NCBI RefSeq assembly: GCF_000502875.1
Contig: NZ_AYWX01000006.1
Coordinates: forward strand, 331,666 to 371,277
DNA: 39,612 nucleotides
Source of the DNA: Mesorhizobium sp. L2C084A000
GTDB taxonomy: Bacteria > Pseudomonadota > Alphaproteobacteria > Rhizobiales > Rhizobiaceae
Direction: 5' to 3'
A program made the translations under genes and the position numbers. The notes beneath the pieces are model-generated. The model worked only from the letters and a program-made list of their open reading frames with translations. It searched no databases and was not told where the DNA came from. Of this stretch, positions 35,247-39,612 are shown in pieces. How positions within the stretch are numbered: the first letter of the stretch is position 1; each line of letters opens with the position of its first letter.

Positions 35247-36061
35247 GACGGCTTACCCGCAGCGGGCCAGTTGTGCGTTTCTTCGGTGGCGTCGCGACAC
35301 CAGCGGAAGAACGCGTCGTAGAGCAGCATGCCTGCTTCCAGTTGTTCCAGATCGTCGCGGTACATACGCGACAGACCCAGCGAGGCAGCCAGAAAACCGG
35401 CCGCCTGGGGCACCAGGTCGAGGCTTGCGGTGTCGGCCGCACGCACGATTGCGGCGAGGCGATCGAGCGCCTCGGATTCCAACCCGAACTCCTCGATCAT
35501 CGTGTCGAAGGTGCAGCGTTCGCCACGATGGCTCCAGAACACATTGTCGATGTCGAACGGCACGGCCTGAAAGCGGTCGGCAACAGCCAATACTTCAGCG
35601 GGCTCGACAAACAGGAACACCGCGTCGGGGTCGAGGAAACGCCGGATCAGCCATGGGCAAGCGATGCGGTCGACCTTCGGGCGCGATCGCGTCACCCAGA
35701 CGGTGGCGCCCTTTTCATTGCGTGGCGGCATTTTGGCGGTGCGGACCAGAAGTCCCCCGGCATCGCGCCAGGCCTCAAACCCGCTTTCAAGGGATTCGGC
35801 TGATATCCCCTCATGGCGCAGCCATGCAACGACGCCTTGCGAGAGCTTTTGCCCCTTCTGGCATACGACGGCCACCGGCTTGCCGGCGAATGCGGCCGCC
35901 CAGGTCGAAACGGTTTTGAAATCGCGCCGGCACGAAGCCGGCAACAGGCGCGGGTCGGCGTCGAAATCGTCATCGATGCGAACATCGATAATGACAGGCG
36001 CGCCCGGCAGACCGATGAGCCGGGACAGTTGCGATACAGTGATAGCGGTTGTTGACGGCAT
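35243..36061 (-). CDS. chrB: ChrB-domain protein with N-terminal rhodanese domain
   Basis: The ATG at 36061 lies eight bases after AGGAGG and gives 272 residues. Residues 10-115 form a rhodanese domain with Cys67 at the loop position (VVCQKGQK) and Asp26 at the end of an early strand (IIDVRID). Residues about 128-270 match the ChrB C-terminal (chromate resistance) domain, starting VWVTRSRPKVDRIACPWLIRRFLDP. ChrB proteins sense chromate and control chrA in other bacteria; the usual N-terminal DNA-contacting half is replaced by rhodanese here. It may instead act on sulfur species formed under chromate stress. It is the first gene of the chrB-chrA operon. Confidence 0.9.
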   Translation of the reverse strand: MPSTTAITVSQLSRLIGLPGAPVIIDVRIDDDFDADPRLLPASCRRDFKTVSTWAAAFAGKPVAVVCQKGQKLSQGVVAWLRHEGISAESLESGFEAWRDAGGLLVRTAKMPPRNEKGATVWVTRSRPKVDRIACPWLIRRFLDPDAVFLFVEPAEVLAVADRFQAVPFDIDNVFWSHRGERCTFDTMIEEFGLESEALDRLAAIVRAADTASLDLVPQAAGFLAASLGLSRMYRDDLEQLEAGMLLYDAFFRWCRDATEETHNWPAAGKPS

Positions 36062-36173
36062 GGCGTCCACCTCCTGGAAGAGAAGCTTGGACGCGAACGT
36101 TGGGCTGACGCCTCACGGGGTCGTCGCGATGCACCCCTTGTCATGATGGTGGATTTGTTGGGCGCGCTTGTCA

Positions 36174-36190
36174 AGGACGGTGACCGTCCT
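36174..36190. promoter_or_regulatory. Perfect dyad upstream of chrB
   Basis: AGGACGGTGACCGTCCT is a perfect 7+3+7 dyad, 113 bases before the chrB ATG. It sits between the dehydratase terminator and the chr operon and could be an operator for chromate control. Confidence 0.45.
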
Positions 36191-36220
36191 CGACCTACCC
36201 GGCAACACGCTGACCGGAAA

Positions 36221-36257
36221 ACCGATGGCGGCTTGATTTGATCAAGCCGCCATCGGT
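36221..36257 (-). terminator. Rho-independent terminator after the dehydratase gene
   Basis: ACCGATGGCGGCTTGAT and ATCAAGCCGCCATCGGT form a perfect 17-bp stem with a three-base loop. On the minus strand the stem is followed by TTT. It lies 55 bases after the dehydratase stop and isolates it from chrB. Confidence 0.85.
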
Positions 36258-36266
36258 CGATCCAGA

Positions 36267-36328
36267 ATCAATGATTGTCCCCGGAGCAATCAGTGATTGT
36301 CTCTGGAGCAATCAGTGATTGTCTCTGG
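36267..36328. repeat. 22-base tandem repeat (2.8 copies) across the dehydratase stop codon
   Basis: Units start at 36267, 36289 and 36311 with core ATCAGTGATTGTCTCTGGAG. Unit 2 and the partial unit 3 are identical over the 18 bases they share; unit 1 differs at three positions. The dehydratase stop (36312-36314) lies in the unit that joins the gene. Confidence 0.9.
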
Positions 36329-38117
36329 GAACGCCGCTGGTGTGCGCGACGTCCTGATACTTCACCGCCGGCTTCAGCACCATTCCCTCCGAGAACTGCG
36401 CGACCATGCCGCGCTGGATCTCCTGCCAGGGTGTCTGGTGCTTGGGATAGTGGAAGCCACCATTGTTCTGCAGTTCGGCGCGGCGCCGGGTGATCTCGTC
36501 GTCGGTAACGAGGATGTCGGCCGTGCCCTTGCGCAAGTCGATGCGGACCCTGTCGCCCGTCTTGAGCAGCGCCAGTCCGCCGCCGATCGCCGCTTCCGGC
36601 GAGGCGTTGAGGATCGACGGCGAACCCGACGTACCCGACTGGCGGCCGTCCCCGATGCAAGCGAGCGCGTGGATGCCCTTCTTGATGAGATAGGCCGGCG
36701 GCTGCATGTTGACGACTTCGGCACCGCCTGGATAGCCGACCGGGCCGGCGCCGCGCATGAACAGGATGGTGTGTTCGTCGATGCCTTGCGCCGGGTCGTC
36801 GATGCGGGCGTGGTAATCCTCCGGCCCATCGAAAACCATGGCGTTGCCTTCGAAAGCCTCGGGATCCTTGGGGTTGGAGAGATAGCGTTCGCGGAATTCC
36901 GGCGAGATGCCGCTGGTCTTCATGATCGCCGAATCGAACAGATTGCCCCGAAGATTGATGAAGCCGGCATTGGCCTTCAGCGGCTTGGCGACAGAGCGGA
37001 TGACGTCGGGATTTTCGTTGGCGACGCCCTCGCTATTCTCACCGATCGACTTGCCGTTGACGGTGCGCGCGCCGGGATGCGGCAACAGCCCGCCCTTCAT
37101 CAGTTCGGCGATGACCGCCGGCACGCCGCCGGCATGGTGGTAGTCCTCGCCAAGGTATTCGCCCGTCGGCTGCAAATTGACCAGTAGCGGCACATTGAGG
37201 CCGACCGTCTGCCAGTCGTCATTGTCGAGCTTGACTCCAAGGTGGCGCGCGATGGCGTTGAGGTGGATCGGCGCGTTGGTCGAGCCGCCAATGGCCGAAT
37301 TGACGACGATAGCGTTCTCGAAAGCTTCTCTCGTCATGATGTCGGACGGCTTCAGATCCTCATGCACCATCTCGACGATGCGCTTTCCGGTCTCATAGGA
37401 AATCTGGCCGCGCTCGCGGTAGGGCGCGGGAATCGCGGCCGAGCCCGGCAACTGCATGCCAAGCGCTTCGGCCAGCGAGTTCATCGTGGTGGCGGTGCCC
37501 ATGGTGTTGCAATAACCGGTGGACGGCGCCGACGAGGCGACGATGTCCATGAACTCGTCATAATCGATCTCGCCGGCCGACAGGCGCTGGCGTGATTCCC
37601 AGACGATGGTGCCGGAGCCGGTGCGCTTGCCCTTGTGCCAGCCATTGAGCATCGGCCCGACCGACAGCGCGATCGCCGGGATGTTGACGGTGGCCGCTGC
37701 CATCAGCAGCGCCGGCGTCGTCTTGTCGCAACCGATGGTGAGCACGACGCCATCGAGCGGATAGCCGTAGAGCACTTCGACAAGGCTGAGATAGGCAAGG
37801 TTGCGGTCAAGTGCCGCGGTCGGGCGCTTGCCGGTCTCCTGGATCGGATGGCAGGGGAATTCGAAAGGAATGCCGCCCATCGAGACGATGCCTTCGCGCA
37901 CACGCTTGGCGAGTTCGATATGGTGACGGTTGCAAGGCGACAGATCCGAGCCGGTCTGTGCGATGCCGATCAGCGGCTTGCCGGACATCAGTTCGGCGCG
38001 CGTCAGGCCGTAATTGAGATAGCGCTCGAGATAGAGCGCCGTCATGCCCGGATTGTCGGGATTGTCGAACCACTCCTGCGAGCGAAATTTTTTCTTGTGG
38101 GTGGGGGCGCCTGCCAT
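36312..38117 (-). CDS. IlvD/Edd-family sugar-acid dehydratase (xylonate/arabinonate dehydratase-like)
   Basis: The ATG at 38117 has GGAG six bases upstream (an ATG three bases earlier is less well spaced) and gives 601 residues. Fe-S ligand candidates are Cys62 (SPCNRHH), Cys130 and Cys203 (GYCNTMGTA). Lys132 in GCDKTTP is the likely carbamylated metal ligand. The RSQEWFDNP start, [13 protein letters not shown] and the NH-terminated end closely match Caulobacter D-xylonate dehydratase XylD as I recall it. It dehydrates a sugar acid to its 2-keto-3-deoxy form. The exact sugar cannot be read from the sequence, and no other pentose gene is adjacent. A dyad fitting a GntR-type repressor lies just upstream. 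Confidence 0.92.
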   Translation of the reverse strand: MAGAPTHKKKFRSQEWFDNPDNPGMTALYLERYLNYGLTRAELMSGKPLIGIAQTGSDLSPCNRHHIELAKRVREGIVSMGGIPFEFPCHPIQETGKRPTAALDRNLAYLSLVEVLYGYPLDGVVLTIGCDKTTPALLMAAATVNIPAIALSVGPMLNGWHKGKRTGSGTIVWESRQRLSAGEIDYDEFMDIVASSAPSTGYCNTMGTATTMNSLAEALGMQLPGSAAIPAPYRERGQISYETGKRIVEMVHEDLKPSDIMTREAFENAIVVNSAIGGSTNAPIHLNAIARHLGVKLDNDDWQTVGLNVPLLVNLQPTGEYLGEDYHHAGGVPAVIAELMKGGLLPHPGARTVNGKSIGENSEGVANENPDVIRSVAKPLKANAGFINLRGNLFDSAIMKTSGISPEFRERYLSNPKDPEAFEGNAMVFDGPEDYHARIDDPAQGIDEHTILFMRGAGPVGYPGGAEVVNMQPPAYLIKKGIHALACIGDGRQSGTSGSPSILNASPEAAIGGGLALLKTGDRVRIDLRKGTADILVTDDEITRRRAELQNNGGFHYPKHQTPWQEIQRGMVAQFSEGMVLKPAVKYQDVAHTSGVPRDNH

Positions 38118-38129
38118 CATGGTCTCCGT

Positions 38130-38144
38130 ATTTGTAAGACAAAT
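38130..38144. promoter_or_regulatory. GntR-type operator candidate before the dehydratase gene
   Basis: ATTTGTAAGACAAAT is a perfect 6+3+6 dyad of the TTGT-N3-ACAA type used by FadR-subfamily GntR repressors. It lies 13-27 bases upstream of the dehydratase start, between promoter and ribosome site. The regulator itself is not in the window. Confidence 0.55.
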
Positions 38145-38237
38145 CGATATGGCAACGCGCGGGAGCAGGCAAGAGGGCGTGCGGTCGCAACCGGACTTTG
38201 GTGCGATAGACACGCACCAAGCCGTGCGTTACGGGTT

Positions 38238-38253
38238 CGGACAGTCTTGTCCG
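38238..38253. promoter_or_regulatory. Dyad abutting the ribosome site of the coxG-like gene
   Basis: CGGACA-GTCT-TGTCCG ends where the GGGAGG ribosome site (38253-38258) begins. It could be an operator or an RNA hairpin limiting translation. Confidence 0.4.
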
Positions 38254-38263
38254 GGAGGTTTTC

Positions 38264-38713
38264 ATGGCTTTGGTGATCGAAGGCGAGGAGCGCATTGCCG
38301 CACCGCTGCAAAAAGTGTGGGAAGCGCTGAACGATCCCGAGGTGTTGAAGGCGACCATTCCCGGCTGCCAGAGCCTGGAGATGAAGTCGCCGACCGAGAT
38401 GGCGGCAACTGTGGTGGTGAAGATCGGACCGATCAAGGCGACGTTCAACGGCGAAGTGACGCTGAAGAACCTGAAGCCGCCGCACTCCTACACCATCCAG
38501 GGCGAAGGCAAGGGCGGCATTGCCGGCTTCGCCAAGGGTGGCGCCGACGTGACGCTGACGGCAGATGGACCTGACGCCACGGTATTGAACTACGCGGCCA
38601 AGGCCGATGTCGGCGGCAAGATCGCCCAGCTCGGCAGCCGCCTGATCGAATCGACCTCGAAGAAACTGGCCGGACAGTTTTTTTCGTCGTTCGGCGAAAA
38701 GGTCGGCGGCTGA
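38264..38713 (+). CDS. CoxG-like SRPBCC protein (CO dehydrogenase subunit G family)
   Basis: The ATG at 38264 follows GGGAGG and gives 149 residues, the length of the single CoxG domain. The START-like fold is indicated by IAAPLQKVWEALNDPEVLKATIPGC near the N-terminus and the GIAGFAKGGADVTL segment. CoxG anchors molybdenum CO dehydrogenase to the membrane; here no coxMSL genes are adjacent and no membrane tail is seen, so it may act with another molybdenum hydroxylase or bind a lipid-like ligand. It is divergent from the dehydratase and convergent with mrp. Confidence 0.85.
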   Translation: MALVIEGEERIAAPLQKVWEALNDPEVLKATIPGCQSLEMKSPTEMAATVVVKIGPIKATFNGEVTLKNLKPPHSYTIQGEGKGGIAGFAKGGADVTLTADGPDATVLNYAAKADVGGKIAQLGSRLIESTSKKLAGQFFSSFGEKVGG

Positions 38714-38728
38714 GCCCTCAAGCGGGCA

Positions 38729-39612
38729 TCACTCGAACACAATACTCGGCACCGCCGCTGCCGCCGCGCCACGCTCTTCATTGACCCGGTCCCAGACCTT
38801 CGAAGCGATGTCGCGATAGATTTTCGCCTCGGCGCCGTCAGGCTTCGAGACGACAACCGGCGTGCCGGCATCCGAACTTTCGCGGATGCCCATCTCGAGC
38901 GGCACTTCGCCAAGGAAGGTGACGCCGAGGCGCTCGGCCTCGCGGCGCGCGCCGCCATGGCCAAAGATGTCGTAGCGCTTGCCGGTGTCCGGGGCGATGA
39001 AATAGCTCATGTTCTCGACGATGCCGAGCAACGGGACGTCGACCTTCTTGAACATGTTGAGGCCTTTTCGCGCGTCGATCAGGGCCAGATCCTGTGGCGT
39101 CGAGACGATGACAGCACCAGCCAGCGGCACCTGCTGGGCCATGGTCAGTTGCGCGTCGCCGGTACCGGGCGGCATGTCGACGACGAGCACGTCGAGACGG
39201 CCCCATTCGACCTCGCGCAGCATCTGCGTCAGCGCCGACATCACCATCGGGCCGCGCCAGATCATCGGCGTTTCCTCGTCGACGAGGAAGCCCATCGACA
39301 TCACCTTCAGGCCGTAATTCTCCATCGGTTTCAGGATCTTGCCGTCGACGGTCTGCGGCCGTCCGTGGATGTTGAGCAGCCTGGGCATGGACGGTCCGTA
39401 GATGTCGGCATCCAGCACGCCGACGCGCAAGCCGTTGGCGGCGAGGCCGAGCGCGATGTTGACGGCGGTGGTCGACTTGCCGACGCCGCCCTTGCCGGAG
39501 GCAACGGCAATGATCGCCTCGATACCGGGCACGCCACGCTTGCCCGAGCTGTGCGAGGCCGGTGCGTGCGGAGTCGCACGCGCCGCGGCGGCAGCGGGCT
39601 GAGCCGGCGGCG
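38729..39612 (-). CDS. mrp: Mrp/ApbC iron-sulfur carrier ATPase (5' end outside the window)
   Basis: The frame stays open to the right edge, so the N-terminal MIP18/DUF59-like domain lies beyond 39612. The visible part has a Pro/Ala-rich linker and then the ATPase: deviant Walker A SGKGGVGKST, DADIYGPSMPRLL, VVDMPPGTGD and the FGHGGARREAERLG block. These identify the Mrp/NBP35 family, which binds and transfers Fe-S clusters. The CxxC that usually bridges the cluster between subunits (NMS-x-CxxC region) reads YFIAPDTGKRYDIFG here, so it is absent. An internal GTG at 39532 could mimic a start but would cut off the linker. Confidence 0.92.
   Translation of the reverse strand, partial: PPAQPAAAAARATPHAPASHSSGKRGVPGIEAIIAVASGKGGVGKSTTAVNIALGLAANGLRVGVLDADIYGPSMPRLLNIHGRPQTVDGKILKPMENYGLKVMSMGFLVDEETPMIWRGPMVMSALTQMLREVEWGRLDVLVVDMPPGTGDAQLTMAQQVPLAGAVIVSTPQDLALIDARKGLNMFKKVDVPLLGIVENMSYFIAPDTGKRYDIFGHGGARREAERLGVTFLGEVPLEMGIRESSDAGTPVVVSKPDGAEAKIYRDIASKVWDRVNEERGAAAAAVPSIVFE

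Noticed and set aside
36267..36328. CRISPR-like or attachment-site repeats
   Set aside because: The copies are directly abutting tandem units with no spacers, and no integrase is nearby.

Overview
The window is GC-rich DNA (AT-rich only in promoter gaps) from an alphaproteobacterium of the Rhizobiales. It most resembles Mesorhizobium, judging by the dense ABC importers, several families of palindromic intergenic elements, and the protein families present. That placement comes from recalled family knowledge, not from a search. No tRNA, rRNA, phage gene, transposase or CRISPR array is visible. The region reads as a chromosomal catabolic/accessory stretch.

Layout. (1) 1-6306: the end of a phytoene-desaturase-like FAD oxidoreductase, then a complete peptide/nickel-type ABC importer (binding protein, two permeases, two ATPases) and an exported VOC-fold metalloprotein. 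(2) 6448-12795: an operon for aerobic CoA-thioester aromatic catabolism. It holds a monooxygenase/old-yellow-enzyme fusion (salicylyl-CoA 5-hydroxylase or 2-aminobenzoyl-CoA monooxygenase/reductase type), an SDR, a MarR regulator, a crotonase, an acyl-CoA dehydrogenase and a Rid protein. Palindromic elements lie between several of these genes, and no aryl-CoA ligase is present. (3) 13078-17623: a divergent unit with a luciferase-like flavin monooxygenase on one side and, on the other, a polar-amino-acid-type binding protein, one permease and a cysteine-desulfurase-like PLP enzyme. Its control region carries AT-rich inverted repeats matching those in front of the aromatic operon. (4) 17657-22919 (minus): a full dppABCDF dipeptide importer. 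(5) 23374-26108: a FadD-type acyl-CoA ligase with an Ala/Lys/Pro-rich N-terminal tail, overlapping an ETF-beta lysine methyltransferase-like gene. (6) 26135-28506 (minus): pgi and a HAD phosphatase. (7) 28783-33349: a MocR regulator, then an MttB-family methyltransferase (no in-frame TAG) and a Rieske oxygenase of the quaternary-amine type. (8) 33396-36061 (minus): chrB, chrA and a small conserved protein. (9) 36312-39612: an IlvD/Edd sugar-acid dehydratase close to xylonate dehydratase, a CoxG-like protein, and the C-terminal part of an Mrp/ApbC ATPase.

How the parts fit. Regions 1-3 may form one regulon for an amino-aromatic or peptide-conjugated aromatic compound: import, ring epoxidation and reduction, ring opening, beta-oxidation and handling of the amino group. 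The best direct support is the repeated TTTC...GAAA / TTTAAGCTT-type motif before both 6448 and the 14169/14678 divergent pair. Region 7 looks like a regulated module for demethylating a quaternary or tertiary amine. A stem-loop or palindromic element sits between the binding-protein gene and the next permease gene in all three ABC loci, which may set the binding-protein excess these systems need. No single feature is certainly a new system; the strongest candidates are the ligase-less aromatic operon with its shared operators, and the MocR-MttB-Rieske module.
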